DNA of 64,000 nucleotides from Pyrenula massariospora (Eukaryota; Ascomycota; Eurotiomycetes; Pyrenulales; Pyrenulaceae), in assembly GCA_021030905.1 (NCBI GenBank), contig JAGFMI010000018.1, positions 186,001 to 250,000 on the forward strand, given 5' to 3'. Positions 21,894-35,200 of this stretch are shown here, one piece after another. The first letter of the stretch is position 1, and each line of letters opens with the position of its first letter. Both the position numbers and the translations under genes were made by a program. Below the pieces are notes generated by a model, which worked only from the letters and a program-made list of their open reading frames with translations, was not told the DNA's origin and made no database searches.

Positions 21894-24800
21894 TCACAAC
21901 TCGTAAAGCTCCTTGAAGCGACTGTTAGGTCTGGACAGCAAAAGCTGTGGCGCGTCACATTCTACAATACGTCCTTCGTGCAACACTGCAACACGGTCGA
22001 AGTCAACGATAGTGTTGAGACGATGGGCCACAGAGATGATGGTGCAATCGCGAAAGTCTTCGCGAATGACGGCTTGGATGACTGAGTCAGTCTGAACGTC
22101 GACGCTGACCGGGTGTAGTGTCAGTGTAGAACCTCCAGAGGAAGAATTTGTCGACCCACCTTGCAGAAACTTCATCCAGCACGGCGATTTTGCTCTTCCT
22201 TAGCAAGCTGCGAGCTAAGCAGAAAAGCTGTCGCTGGCCATGGCTGAGGAATTCAGCGTCCATCTTCACGTCTAAACCGCCCTTCTCTTCGATGACATCC
22301 CAGATTTGACACTTTTTCAGGACGTTTGTAAGTGCCGCGTCGTCTAAGGATGCTGTAAGTAAAGGTTGTAGATTGAACCGCACGGATTCTGTCTGGACCC
22401 AGTACGGTTCTTGGGGTATGGCGTTGAGACTTTTCCTGAGGACATTCCGAGGTATCAATGCCGTATTCTCTCCGTCAATAATGATAGAGCCTTCTCGGAA
22501 CTCTAGTAAGTGGAGCAGAGAAGCAAGAAGCGATGACTTGCCACTCCCAGAACGCCCGCAGACACCTAGCTTCTCACCAGGACGAATTTCAAGATCGATG
22601 CCTTGTATAACAAGGTCGGACGCCTCGCTATATGAGGCTGCGAAGTTTCGGATTTCGATGGCCCCTGTATTGGGCCACCCTGGAGGTGGTTCGATCGATT
22701 CCATCGGTTTCGTCTCGTTCTTGGTGTTGGTCACAAAGTCCCTGACTCTTGCGATAGCACCAATTGATGTCTCTGTCAAGGTCCACATCTTGATAAGCAT
22801 CGATAAGCTGTTGTTGAAACTCATAACATTTACAAGACCAAGACCAACCAAGCCAGGGTTAATTCTATCCCTTAGCGACACGATGATGACCATCAGGATT
22901 GTGGCAATCGCGGCTACCAAAAGGTCAAGGACAACTGCCAGCCAACATTGAATGCAAAGCAATAGATAGGCCGGTCTTTGACTTCGGTCGAGCAAGTCGA
23001 AATTCTTTGAGCAGAATCGATCAACCCATCCGAAAGCTCTAATGCTCGGAAGTCCAGAGAGGGTTTCTTGAAAATGAGTATATAAAGGGGCCTTCGCCTC
23101 TAGGTCAAGATGTCTAAGTTGCCGAGATGTCCTGAGATAGAACCTCTGTACTGCAAACACCACGAAAATGACGACGGGAATCAATGTGAGAGCGTAAGTA
23201 GCAGTAGCAGCCATCAGACCACCACCGATAAGGAAAAGCGCGAGCTGAAGTATAGCCGCAATCAATGCACTAGGAAGTTCGTTGTCGATGAGAGTAAGGT
23301 CTTGGCTAAACCTGTTCAGCGTGACACCAGAATCAGTCTTTGTGAAGAAAGATAACGGAGCATCGAGGACAGTGTTGAGAAGTTGTTCATGGAGGCCATT
23401 CGACGCGCGTGGGACCATCTTCAGAAAGAGTTGCCATACTAGGAGGGCGAGAAAAATAAGAGAGATAGCAGCAGTGACCGCTATAGAGATCAGGAATGAA
23501 TTGTTCGAGGACATCGTCTTATCAGGCCCTGTAAAGTATTTGGTGGATAGACCTGGCGCTTTTATGGCTGCAACATAGATAAAGGACCACACGGCAAGAG
23601 ACACCGACGACTTCCAGCCTGCAGCAGCAAAGTAGCGTTTGTATGTGTTCCAATCGCTAGTCTTCCTTCCTAATTGATTTGCGGATTCTTCTCTATCTTC
23701 TGCGACTTTGGAGACAGCAATCTCGGGTCTCTTTGCTTCGACCGTTGAGTCCACTGGCAGTGCAGCTGCTTGCTTGAATCGCACATCAAGGCTGCCAACA
23801 TACGTGCCGCTTTGTCTGAGGTTATGATAAGTACCTTGTTCTGCGATGGTGCCATTTTTATCCAGGACGACAACCCAATCAGCAGACGAAAGTCTAGCTA
23901 CAGCATGTGTGACTAGAATAATTGTAGTACCTTCGCGACGTAAGAGCCCGGCACTGCTGAATAGCCTTCGAAAGATATGTTCCTCAGTATCTGCATCAAC
24001 GCCGCTGAAGACGTCGTCGAGCATTAGCATATCCTTTCGTGCGAAGATTGCTCTTGCGAGAGCCAGCCGTGACTTCTGACCTCCACTTAGCGAGATGCCT
24101 TTCGAACCTACAATGGTCATATCACCGTTTGGCAAATTCTTCAGATCTTCTCGCAGCCCACAACAATCGATCACTTCTTGATAAAAGCTTTCATCAAAGG
24201 AAGATTCACCGCACACGCCAGCTTTGAGATTCGAATTGATGGTCCAGGGATCTTGATCTGCGAATGCAATGGACTCTGTGCCCAAGTACACGAATCCGGT
24301 CGAAGAAGGAGTCTCACCTAGTAACCCTTTGATTAACGTACTTTTCCCGCAGCCTGTGGGACCAATGATCATGCAAAGGGACCCGCGCTTGATCCTCATG
24401 TCAATGTCGTGAACCAGTGGATTGTTGGTACCCCATCCAAAGGAGCATTCATTTAGGACCAGCAAATCTTCCATTGTCCTATCAGGATAGCGACCTATAT
24501 CATTCAATGCAACACCATCTTCACCTGAACTCGCCAGGTCACCGTGACTTCCTTGTCGTAACAACGATAATCGATGGTCCTGTCGTGAAGGTGCCATTAG
24601 GAAATCTTGAATGCGTGTGAGACAGCCGAGGGAGGCCACAAGTGTAGGCAGAGTTCGGACTAACTCCAGTAATGGGGGCTCCACCAGTTGAAGAATAGAC
24701 AGGATTGAGAAAGCTTTCGCGGTGTCTAATGATCTTCCGGAAGAATTTGCTTGGATAATATAGACTGCCAAGGTGGCAACTGGGGCAAGTATGCTAGTGA

Positions 24801-26289
24801 TATTCTGAAAAAGGACTTGAAACAAAAGCAACCATCGGAATTTGCGAGCCAGAATATTCTCACGAAGTCTGAGTCGCTGTATCAGATCACCTACAACGGC
24901 TGACATTCCGAGCAATTTAATGCTCCTCATTGATCCAAGCATTGCTGAGGTAGACGATACGCGAGACTGAATGCCCTCGACCCAGATCTTTTGATATCGA
25001 GGGAAGCGTGAGGTACAGAACGTCATCGCTAATAGTGCACAAAGAAAGCAGATCGCGGGTGCGATGAATCCAGCACCCAGTGTCATATAGAGAAGGTAGA
25101 GAGCTATCGCAACCTGGATCAATGCGGCCCAAGTGTTGTGGAGATTCTCAAAGGAATTAGTGATTCTCTCCACATCTGTTGACATCAGAGTCAAAGCAGC
25201 TCCCTCTTCAAGCGCGGTGACACTCAGATTGATAGTCTTGTCGTAGATCAAAGAGACAAGTCCGCCTCGCATTTTGACGACGACGCGGTTGATCAACGAT
25301 TTGGAAGATGCTGTCAGAAGAGCGAGACCGATGTACACAACAGCGTATGCCCCGACAAGACCCCAACCTACGTTTTTAGGCTGATCAGTTCGATTACTTA
25401 CGTATGTTATCGTACTTCGAATCAAAAAGGGCTGAGCGAAGGTGAGACCGATCAATAGAGCTCTAGGTACTGCCGACGCCATGATACTCCATTTAAGAAC
25501 GGTGCAGGTTGTTATCAGCAGACTATACTTATGAGCCTTATTGTCTACCCTCCACCGCTCCTGGAATTTTGCTGCTAGTATGGCCGAAGATAGAGAGTTT
25601 TCAATATCGTAAAGATCATCGATTTCAAGAAAGCCGCTGAACCCTTGCCGGAGCAAAGGATTGATCCACCAGAACAAGACTCGACTATAAGGACCGCTTG
25701 TAGCTTCGGGAGGGAGATGTCGGTACTTATCGAGCAAGATATGCCGTTTATTCGCTGCTTCGAAGAGAAGGATTGCCACCTTGACTGCGACTGAGGTTGC
25801 TAAGACAGTAGCTAGGGGTTTAGTGGGGAAGTCATGGTCCAGCAGGAAGAGTGTCCGGACTCGTGCTATGTCTAGGGGAAGTGTAACCACAAGGTATATT
25901 GCAATCAGTGTCGACGGTGCTACTGATCGGGCGTGTTCATAGGAAGACAGGACGAACAGGGCGCCTGCAGCCAAGGCGTCGATGCAAGCTGCAGGCACGG
26001 ATGCTTTTGTAGTTGCCGATGGTGTTAGGGCCCATAATATTAGAAGGGTTAGATTCACAGCGACGAAAGCGGATAGTAAAGCTGTTTTGATCTGCCGACC
26101 TGCATTTGCGGCAACCTTGGCAGGACTATCATGTAAAGAAACCGTTCGTGCAAAAGCGGCGATGAGAAACAGAGACGCGGGTGCTATTGTAAAAAGGCTA
26201 TTTTCGAAAAGCAAGGTAAAATCGAAAGCGCCAGGGCGATGCGGTCCGAAATGTTCGAGCTGGACACGATGGTATGTGGAATTTTCCAT
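21894..26289 (-). CDS. ABCC (MRP-type) multidrug or conjugate transporter, full length
   Basis: ATP-driven exporter of the ABCC subfamily, at the plasma or vacuolar membrane. Exons 22160-26289 and 21894-22104; 1446 aa. An N-terminal TMD0 of hydrophobic helices precedes TMD1. NBD1 has Walker A GPTGCGKST (about 24,340-24,363), signature LSGGQKSRLALARA and Walker B LMLDDVFSGVD, with Asp in place of the catalytic Glu as is usual in ABCC NBD1. TMD2 follows, then NBD2 with Walker A GRSGSGKSS (about 22,531-22,557), signature LSHGQRQLFCLARS and Walker B IAVLDEVSA. The only intron splits the D-loop (SA-SVD) and has a GTGGGT donor. The H-loop SVAHRLNTI is in exon 2. ATG at 26289 is chosen; the frame upstream lacks an ATG. 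Confidence 0.93.
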
Positions 26290-27657
26290 GATCGGCCAGG
26301 GACAATTGTGACTCAATACGACTCTTCAACAGACGAGACACCAGTCAATTGATACTGTATATATTGGATAGCATCTCATAGACCTCGATTCACTGAGAAT
26401 AGGATATTAGAGGCCGATGTTTCAGCAAGGAGAAGTGAGGTCGTCGTAGAAGGATTGCAACTGCACAGGCACTGATTGCTTATATCAAGACTCGACCGCA
26501 TGGAGGTCCGCTGAGTAGACCTGCAAAGTTGCAAAGCCACAGCAATGCGAGAGCCAGCTACCGAGGCGATGAGTTGCTGCATTTATCCAAGGACATCATT
26601 GATGCCTGGCTGTCGTCACTTCGCGGAGTTGTCGCCATCTAATTTTGACGCGTATCGTCAAGATGGATGCCTATCTTAGACCAAGTTGTGACAACGGAGT
26701 AGCGTTGCTCAGAACCCAGTGCCGCAGCATGCCATGCTCTAGCATTGATCTTCTCCACAGGCAGCCGTATTCAATTTCTTATTAGGCAGACTTGAAATCA
26801 AGAAAAAAGCGGCATTATACAAACTAGGATAGGGTATGACTGTGACTGACTCTCCCGAAGGCAAGGTCACAGGCACCGAGATAACCCAGGGACCGGCGCT
26901 CAATCCGGATTAAACGAGTCATTCGTGCGGAAATGTAATTAGAGCAGGGAAGATTGTAGAATAGCACAAAACCTTACAATGTCCATAGATGAGGCACTAC
27001 TGAAACTAGGTTTGACTGAATCTGATGATTGTGGATACCTCGTGGTGACTTTTGGAAAGTCTTCTTGGCTGGAGGTTGTGCGGTATTTTGCCCTCCATGA
27101 GCGAATCGATTTTCGAAAGAGAAGGAGCTCAAGCTTAAAAGTAGCGTGCAGTAAAGCCACGATATAGACAATTATTACATTGCAAAGTCTATCAGCCGTT
27201 CCTGACTCTCATAGACAGTGTGTGTTAGAATCTTCTAACACATTTACGAATCTCGAGTCCGGGAACAGAGGTCGCTAAGAGCTGTTAGAGAGCTTTCGGC
27301 AGGGAGAAACGTAATTCGTAGGATGGTCTTTGACGATTATGGCGAGATCTTTCCGTATCCAGTAACTTGTTTCCTAAGAGAGGTTTTATCCACCTAAAAC
27401 TTTATTCTGACGTACTCGACTGCTCTTCTAGGTGTGCCATTCGCGACAAAGTTATCTAGCCAGAATTTTATGCTCGCATATCCACACAAGCCGCTAACGC
27501 CTTGCACATGCCCACAATTGCAAATGAAAGCCCACCAGAATCGTGCAGAACACATAACCACTCTATCTTTCCCTCTCCTAAGATCAGACCGAAAAGTTGA
27601 ATTATTTTTTCCTTTCCTTTTTCGTTCCTTTCTTTTTTTATTCCGTTCCCTTTCAGT
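26290..27657. other. Upstream region of the ABCC gene
   Basis: A 1368-bp gap with the ABCC promoter on its left and the 3' end of the DHA2 gene on its right. Short frames near 26,980-27,170 overlap on both strands and look like chance. Nothing else supported. Confidence 0.45.
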
Positions 27658-29753
27658 CTACCGCATCTCCTTCTCCACCTCCTTCGCCCTCACCTCCTCC
27701 TCTCCACCACGCAGAGTACCCAAACTCCCCCTACTCTTCTTCCTTCCCTCCTCCACTACACCTGCTGGACTGGCTAAACTCCTCCTTTTCTCCTTCCTCA
27801 ACCGCTCCTCCTCTTTCTGCGCGATTCTGGCACGCTCCTGCTCCTCCAACCCCGTCCTTGCCTTCTCATGCGTCTTGCTCAGCGTCCTCTGCACGATAAA
27901 CAAGCTACAGAACATCCCGAACGCAGCAATGGCGACATAGAAGATCCACATCGTCCGCAGGCTGTCGGTGTACGCGCGGTCGATGATCTCCTTCTGCGCC
28001 GGGGGTAGGGTCCGCAGGTAGTTCATTGTCGAGCTAGAGCCTGAGGAGGAAAGCTGGCCTGCGACTTGGGGGCCGAGCTGGCGTTCGAGAGAGGGGCGTT
28101 TTTTGTCGAGTTGGTTCTCGAAGACGACACCGCCGAGGACGACCGAGAGGGAGGTTGCAAGCTGGCGGATGAAGCCGAAGGTTCCCGTTGCGGTGGCGAT
28201 GTCGGCGGGTTTGACGGTGGACTGGAGGGCTATGAGTGGAGCTTGAAAGTTTGGGCCAACGCCGATGCCGGCGATGATTTGAAATATGATTATGCGCGAC
28301 CAGGAGGGATAGGAGGTGAAGTCAATGAAGAGGCCGGTGCCGAGGGTCATGACGGCCATGCCAAGCCAAATGGGTTCGCGATAGCGGCCCGTGCGCTTGA
28401 TGATGGCACCACATGTACCTGAGATCAGGGACATGGATATGACGTACGGGAAGAGGTAGACGCCACTGAGCAAAGGAGTGGCACCGAGGACGGTCTGGAA
28501 GTAGACGGGGAGGAAGTAGGAGCCAGCGATAAAGACGAAGGCCTGCGTGAAGCAGACTAGGAGGGTAGCGATATTAGAGCGATTGCGGAAAAGGCGAATA
28601 GGCATGACGGGGTATTTGGCGAAGAATGTTTCATTAATGAAGAAGATGGCGAATGTGACGAGACCGAAGATTATGAGGCAGACGGTATAGGCCGAGCCCC
28701 AGGGATGGGTTTGGCCACCTGACTCGAGGCCAAAGAGGAACATGACGACGGCTCCGACGACGGTGAGGACGCCAATCCAGTCGATTGCTCTCAGACCATC
28801 GAGGAGGGGGGTTTTGGGAGTTTCGATTGAGAGGAAGAAGACTAGGAGCAGGAAGGCACAGCCATCCAGAGGAAGGTTGATATAGAAACACCACCGCCAA
28901 CTCACTGTAACATGTGATTAGAACGTCAACGCCGCGTAGATGCGAGTTCAGACAAGACTTGCCTTTTTGGGTAAAAGCTCCTCCTACCACTGGTCCAACA
29001 GCGCTGGCGAGGGCCCATATCATGCCGACAATACCAAAGTACTTTGGACGTTCCCGCTGGCTGAAGAGATCACTAACGGAGATATTGACAAGAACGACGA
29101 GCCCACCACCTCCAGTCCCCTGAATGGCTCTCCCGGCAAGCAGCATACCAAGACTAATGCTTAGACCGCATATCAAGCTGCCAACCATGAAAACCAAATT
29201 TGCAATGAGAATTATAGGTTTCCGGCCCCATATGTCACTCAGCTTACCCCAAAGCGGGACCGCTGCGGAGCAGCCAAGGAGATATGCTGATCCAACCCAT
29301 GTGTAACCACTTTCTGATGCCTTAAAATGAGCCGCTATGGTCGGCAAGGCTGTCGTCACAATTGTCATATCTAGGGCTGCAAGGAAGAGAGCAGTCTGAT
29401 GAGTATGGTCAGTTACATGGCGTGAATGACGGGAATGCTCAACATACGCAAAGCGAAAACATGATGACAACAATCTTCGGCTTCCCGATATGCTCGGCCT
29501 GAGAAGCCGAGCTAGCGGTTTGCTGCAGAGCGGCACCATTTCCTGATTCATTTGATTCTTCCTTTGCTTCCGCGATTGTTGAGGACGAAGTAGATCGTGC
29601 GGGTGCCCCCGTGTCCTTCATCTTTTCGTCTGCTAACGTCTCCTTGTCTGGGGCCATTGGCACCGCATTCTCAGCCTCGAGGCCTTGCGCCACTCCGGCC
29701 TCGACGTCTTTTGCCACTGCGGCAGCATCTTCCCTCTCACTGGCATTGGTCAT
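27658..29753 (-). CDS. MFS drug:H+ antiporter, DHA2 (14-helix) family
   Basis: Proton-coupled exporter of the major facilitator superfamily. Exons 29448-29753, 28963-29395 and 27658-28904; 661 aa. The N-terminus (about 90 aa) is hydrophilic with many Glu, Lys and Ala. The DHA2 motif LDMTIVTTALPTIAAHF with YTWVGSAYLL is in helix 1; motif A GKLSDIWGRKP follows; motif C-like ASAVGPVVGGAFTQ is next; then SWRWCFYINLP. The intron between exons 2 and 3 (28905-28962) has GC-AG ends (GCAAGT...TTACAG): only this splice joins FTQK to VSWRWCFYINLPLDG in frame. The C-terminal tail is highly charged. It neighbours an ABCC exporter on the same strand, but no biosynthetic genes are nearby. Confidence 0.92.
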
Positions 29754-30994
29754 TGTCTGTCGAGAAAGACTGCAAAAGGGGACTGGGCAAGTCGCCGAGT
29801 TCCCAGAAATGATACGGCGGCCAAGACAACGTCGCAGAAGCAGCCTGACAGCAAATTAAAGACAAAGAAAAGAACGGAGATTTTCGACGGTGATAATGAC
29901 TTCAATACAAATTGCCTGTGATTTTATGAAGGACAGGGGGGAATGCACGGGTTAAAACAAGAGCTCTAAACACGATACAGCCCGCGTCCGGGAAAGAAAG
30001 AATGAAGGACTGACAAAATAGAAGTTGCGCTCAAGTAATAGTCATTTTTTCAAGGATCGGCCTTTCGCTAGTCTTTAACTCCGTATCGGCTTGTTGGCGT
30101 CATCAAAGCGAAGAACTTAGGCTCCAACCAATCAGGCCTCCTGCCACAGCAGCGGGGCCGAAAAGCTTGGGTGAGCTTGGCATTGAGGCCTCGATGGAGA
30201 AAGGCTCTAAACCGCGTTGGATGGTAGCGCACTGCCTGGCATATCCCAACACCCCCAAGCATTTAACGCCGCTAGGGCTTCCAATTTAGGCAATAGGTAC
30301 ACAGCGTTTACAGCTGGTCTTTCCCTTGGGCCTAACTCCGACACTCTTTACACCTACCAAGGAGGTATCATGAAACATGAGACTACTTGGACAATACCTA
30401 CCTGGTGCTAGGTGTAGCCTACCAGGCCTACTCGTCACACAGACTTATCTGAGGAGAGAAATTAGGCTGGCGGGTGCCAAAGTACCATAATGAACCTCAG
30501 GCAACTGCGGTTGGCCACAAGTTTGGTGACCACCCCTTCCTTAACATCTGAAGCTGGAGAGGGGTCTTCTTATCGCTTGGGCTCTCTAAATGGCATATCC
30601 TCAATCTTGATTCAATTTCAGCTATTTCTGCCTCGCATGCCGCGCCGATCGCAGGTTAGACGTACGGAGCCCGCCGGTGACCGACGTCCTTGTGTAGAAC
30701 CGAGGCTGGGTAACAGCAGTCGTGGCCGACCCGATTAGGAGGCAGGCGCCCGCCAGCACTAAGGACTGGATCGGCCACGATTCGTACTACCCGACCTTGA
30801 ATGTAGCCGCACGGCGAAAATACGTCACTGCTACAAATATCGGATCCGACGTAAATAAGCACATGGGAGCCTTGAATTGAGAATAGTACCTGAGGGTCAA
30901 GAATGACGCAGCTATTGATACAGCAGGCTATGCAGTTGTTTCGGGAGAGTGGACGATCCTTAATAAACTCCATCAATTATTAAACCTTCCTTAT
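29754..30994. other. Upstream region of the DHA2 gene; contains one inverted-repeat element
   Basis: A 1241-bp gap with the DHA2 promoter and, further right, the 3' end of the phosphate carrier gene. It holds a 95-bp inverted-repeat element at 30703-30797. No gene supported. Confidence 0.5.
30703..30797 (+). mobile_element. MITE-like inverted-repeat element, copy 1
   Basis: The left end AGGCTGGGTAACAGCAGTCG pairs with a right end whose reverse complement begins AGGTCGGGTAGTACGAATCG. The centre has GCGCCCGCC, the complement of the GC-rich core of the other copies. The length of 95 bp matches copies at 60610 and 60889. No coding capacity. I saw no clear target-site duplication. Confidence 0.65.
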
Positions 30995-32299
30995 TCATGC
31001 CTTTTTCTTCTCCGGTTCGGGGCCACCAGTTGTAGGCAATCCAAGGAAGATCTTGAATGAATCGTAGATCATCCATTGAAGGCCTGTGAGCGTGCCAATC
31101 ATGACCTAAGTCCTCCGTTAGCCGGGTGTCCCAACGATTGACAAGAGGGGCTATCTTACAATCCTCACAGGCAGTCCGTTCCAGAGACCCATGAATCCGA
31201 TTCTGTTGTAAATGCGACCCATCGCACTGCCAAAACCTTCCCCAGGCTGACGGTCGGCATTGAGTTTGCTTACCATGACATCCGCCGGGTGAGACACAAT
31301 AGCGCAGAGAATACCGGCCAGATAACCTCCAGAGAAAGCAACCGCAGTCTGAGCACCCTTGCCGTAATCATCTTTCTTACCAGGCAGGTAGTTGTAGATA
31401 GCAGCGACGATGGTCTCGAAAGAAGCAAATTTCATCATCGTGTAAGGGATCTGGCGGCCCCATAAGGGGTATAGACCTTTGTAGAGCCTGCGTGTGGTCA
31501 GCAGGTAATGCGGGGTTGATGAGCAATACGATTACCCTGCAGTGCCTTCCTTGGCTACAATCGTGCTGATCCCGCCAAACGTTGTTCTAGTAAATGGTGG
31601 GATGGTTGTCTGCATGCGCACCTTGACGGCCTCGAAGGGACAAAGTCCGATATCCGCGAGGAATTCGGCAGAAGCAGACGCGGTCAGATAAAGCGACGTT
31701 TTGTACTTCTTAGCTGTCTCTTCGCCCACCAAGTCGGCATAGAATTTCTTGAAGAACTCATAGAATCCGTACTTAAAAGCACCCTGAACAGAGTAGCCGT
31801 AGAGTGTAGGACCCCATCCAGTGTAGACTCCGCGAAAACCTTCTGCCCGTGAAATCTTTCCCCAAGCCTCAAAGTTGCCCTTGTATAAGTTTGGATCGAC
31901 TTGACGACGACATTTGACAAGATCTAGCGGTGTGACGGCAGTGTGAGTGACTCCCTAAGGTAGCCAATGAGCTCAAATTTTAACCTTATCTAAAGGGGTT
32001 TTGCGACGCACACAAGCCAGAAGACCCCCGAATGTGCAAGCAGCGTAATACTTCGCTGAGTACAGTTCAATTTTGCCAGTCTTCTCCTGAGCTTTTGCAC
32101 TAGCCTTCTCGAGCTCTTTCACGGCGCCATCTCCCAATTGCCCCACCTTCGATTTGGCGTCTTCGGTCGCACTATATGCAACGAAAGGCGACCGATACGT
32201 GGATTGTAGCTCCGCCTTCTGAGCCTTTGGTCTTGAAAAAGGAGATTGAGACGCGAAGATATCGCAAAGTGTCCGCTGGGTAGGGAATAGGAAGGTCAT
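30995..32299 (-). CDS. PIC2: Mitochondrial phosphate carrier
   Basis: Imports phosphate (and in yeast Pic2 also copper) across the inner mitochondrial membrane; family SLC25A3/Mir1/Pic2. Exons 32012-32299, 31536-31954, 31160-31487 and 30995-31105; 381 aa. Three carrier repeats each bear the signature: [20 protein letters not shown] and [10 protein letters not shown]. The segment [20 protein letters not shown] is typical of phosphate carriers. The N-terminal extension of about 85 residues before the first helix is longer than in yeast Mir1 and includes an Ala/Glu/Lys helix; it may be a cleaved presequence plus linker. All introns are GT-AG with consistent phases. Whether it is the Mir1 or Pic2 orthologue is uncertain. 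Confidence 0.93.
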
Positions 32300-35200
32300 C
32301 CTGTGAGAGGGGAAGAGTGATTCAGGACTTAAGGGCTTAACTCCAGCCGAGAGAGCCGTAGGAAATCTAAAATCGTAGGTGAGGGTACGCGACGAGTGAG
32401 GAGACTCTGTACGTGTCGAAGGAAGAAGGGGGAGGATAAAGGTAGGGATGAAAGATCTCGGAGAATTGAATTGAGGTTGCTGAGGCTTGACAGCTCTAAG
32501 CTCAACGTCTCCGCACTCAAAGCTGGCGGTGCAGCGGTAGCCGACCCAAGCTCCAGTGACGCTTAACCAGATGAGGTGAACCGGGACCTGTCCTCTTTTA
32601 CGCTGGTGAAGATAGAACCATGCAACAGCTCAAGGATATGAAATAAGAGAAGAATTATTTTAATGGTATGTAGAGTCTAATCTCTACAAAGTTAATATAG
32701 ATAAAGGCAGCCATCAATTTACAGACATGATCAACCCGACCAAGAACGGATTGCTATGCATTGGTTTACAAGCAAATAAAGTATCGATTCAGCTCTATCT
32801 ATAGCAAACTTCTCACAGCGAGCCTTCCCTATGCAACTTAAATGAGCGGCCTCTACTCGTGTTTCTACACTGTACAATACGAAAGCTTATGAAGTACCGC
32901 TGAAGATAGATCGGGCAGGATAATTACTTCATTTCGCATTCTAAAGTGTTGCTGTTACAAGTATTTAATGGAATATGAAGTTTTCAAAAATTTCTGCTTG
33001 ACATACAGAGAAAATCTTCGAAATGTCAACTCGGGTAATGACTGTGTCTAGCTAGCCTTATGACAATTTCTGAGTCCTGTTCGGTTGCTAGACCTTCGTT
33101 TTGTTTTCTCATCACACATTGCATCACTCTCACCCCCTGAGCATTTTCGTAGCTTAATAGAAACAGAACCCTGTTGAAAATCGCATTGTAGCTTCATTCT
33201 TGGCCATCTATCGTTTCATGCCTACAAGGAATCCCCTGTGACGAAATAAGAAATGCTACGTGTTAGTGCTGCTGATAGTCTTTCTTCGGGAAGCGTCTAG
33301 TCACACCAAGACAGTTCATATTCGTTGTACCCTAGATCAAGAGAGGAAGATCATACATTTCGTCTTTTGTAGTCTCAAGGTATGCCTAGATCTTATAACT
33401 ATTGTACATCCTAGAGTAGCTGAGCATCGATAACGGCTGTCAGGACCTGACAAAGCTAGAATCAATACTCTGGAGCGTTTAATGAGTTTTGAAGACATGC
33501 TCGATCAAGCAATTTTGAAGTGACACCTGATGGCATTAAAAAGATGACAAGCTCAATGAATGGCGGATGAGACCCACTGCTTGACCGTTGGCTCTAGAAG
33601 GCAGATTCTCTAATCTTGTATGGAATTTTAGGAGTGCAACTCCAATTGCGGTTATGTGCAGAATGCCTCTGAGGTGAGAGTCCTTTCATCAATGTGTTTT
33701 TATTGCGTAGCTCTAACGTCTGGGAACTCGCGAAGACATTGGAGTACTAGATTTGTATCTTTTTTCTTGCAAGAGCAGAGTCTTTGGCCCCCGCTCGCCG
33801 GCTGAGTTTTACAACCTATTATATTCCTATACTAGAAGCTTAATATTGTCAGAAAAGCGGTAGCTATAAAAAATCTATCATTATGACTAATAGAGATGTT
33901 GTGTGTCGTGTCTAAAAGGCTGAGAGGTAAGAGGCTAAGAGGCTGATATTCAGTAAAAGATATGGCAATAAGACGTCTTGCTTGAGCCAAGTAAAAGATA
34001 ATGTACAGTATAATGCTCGACAGCATAGCACCGTTATCCTTTTCTCCTTTTTTTGAAATGTTATTCATTCTAAAGTCTTCCCGAGGTACTTAGAAGTCGC
34101 TTGTTACAGTAAATTAAACGGTGATATTGAGGCGATGATCAAAGTTCTCAGTCGTTGGGCAGGCATTTTAGGAGAACGTGGAAGCATCTTGAACTTGATT
34201 AACTTGGTTATTGCACGGACAGGCAGATCAGGCAGGGGGGCCCTAGAGGAAATGGAGAAGATATTGCTGCGTAGCCCAAGGAAGTCACATGCTCTGATCT
34301 CAAACACCGATAGATGCTCACGAATGTTGCTAAAGCTGGCATTGATACCCTCATTGCATCGCAGTAGCCGCATTAGGATGGGCTGACCATCGACTATAGT
34401 TAGTTAAAAGCAGAATTTTGGTTGGAACCGAGTTCATACGAGCGGCTGAGAGTGCCAAGGGCACCTATAGGTCGCATCGTCCAACAAAAGCAAGCTCAAT
34501 GGGAGATTGAACATTGGGGCAAGGACATCAACATGCATTGGATTGTTCAAGTACGGGAGGCCTAATGAACGGGAAAACTTCTAAGGCGGTCTCGAGCTCG
34601 CACCTTCAGAAAAGTAATGCTCAACGTCCCTTGCATTGCGGCGGCCCTTAGGAAGCATCGTTTGGTTGCCGGCACGGAATCTGCGGGGCTAAAGGCATCA
34701 AATCTGACTAGAATAGGGGGCGAGAGTTGTCTCGACTTAATCCGGCAGGATCAACCAGAAAGCCATAATTAAAGCCACCAGGGTGTTATTTTTCTGAGCA
34801 TTGTTTTGCGAGGAATTCATGTCACCTTCATTTAAAAATTGGCATTTCTTGCTCCTTAGATGATAAATTCGCTTTACTGCTTTGATAAGGAGATAGACTT
34901 CATTAGACTAAGAAAGTCGCTGTTCGCTAGCCGCGTGCTTCCGGAAGACGGGACATCGCTATTGTGAGGGAAACAGAAAAGAAGTGGCGTCGCTTGAAAA
35001 AGGTGGGTCAAAGCACTTACTTAGATGACCACACAGAGATGAAGTAGCCCTAGCGGCAGGTAACCTAAAAAGTAGGCTATGAACAGTGAAATGATCTTGA
35101 GCCGTTGAAGATATAATCCTTGCACCTGCACCTTCGACATCTTGCCACACTGTTGTCTCCTTGTGAGATAACAAATACTAGTTGTCGAATAGGGAGGCCA

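Noticed and set aside
21894-29753. ABCC exporter plus DHA2 exporter as a toxin-export or biosynthetic cluster
   Set aside because: No synthase, P450, methyltransferase or cluster regulator is present; neighbours are housekeeping genes.
33910-33945. Short repeat of AGAGGCTGAGAGG type
   Set aside because: Only two to three imperfect units; too short to call a repeat element.
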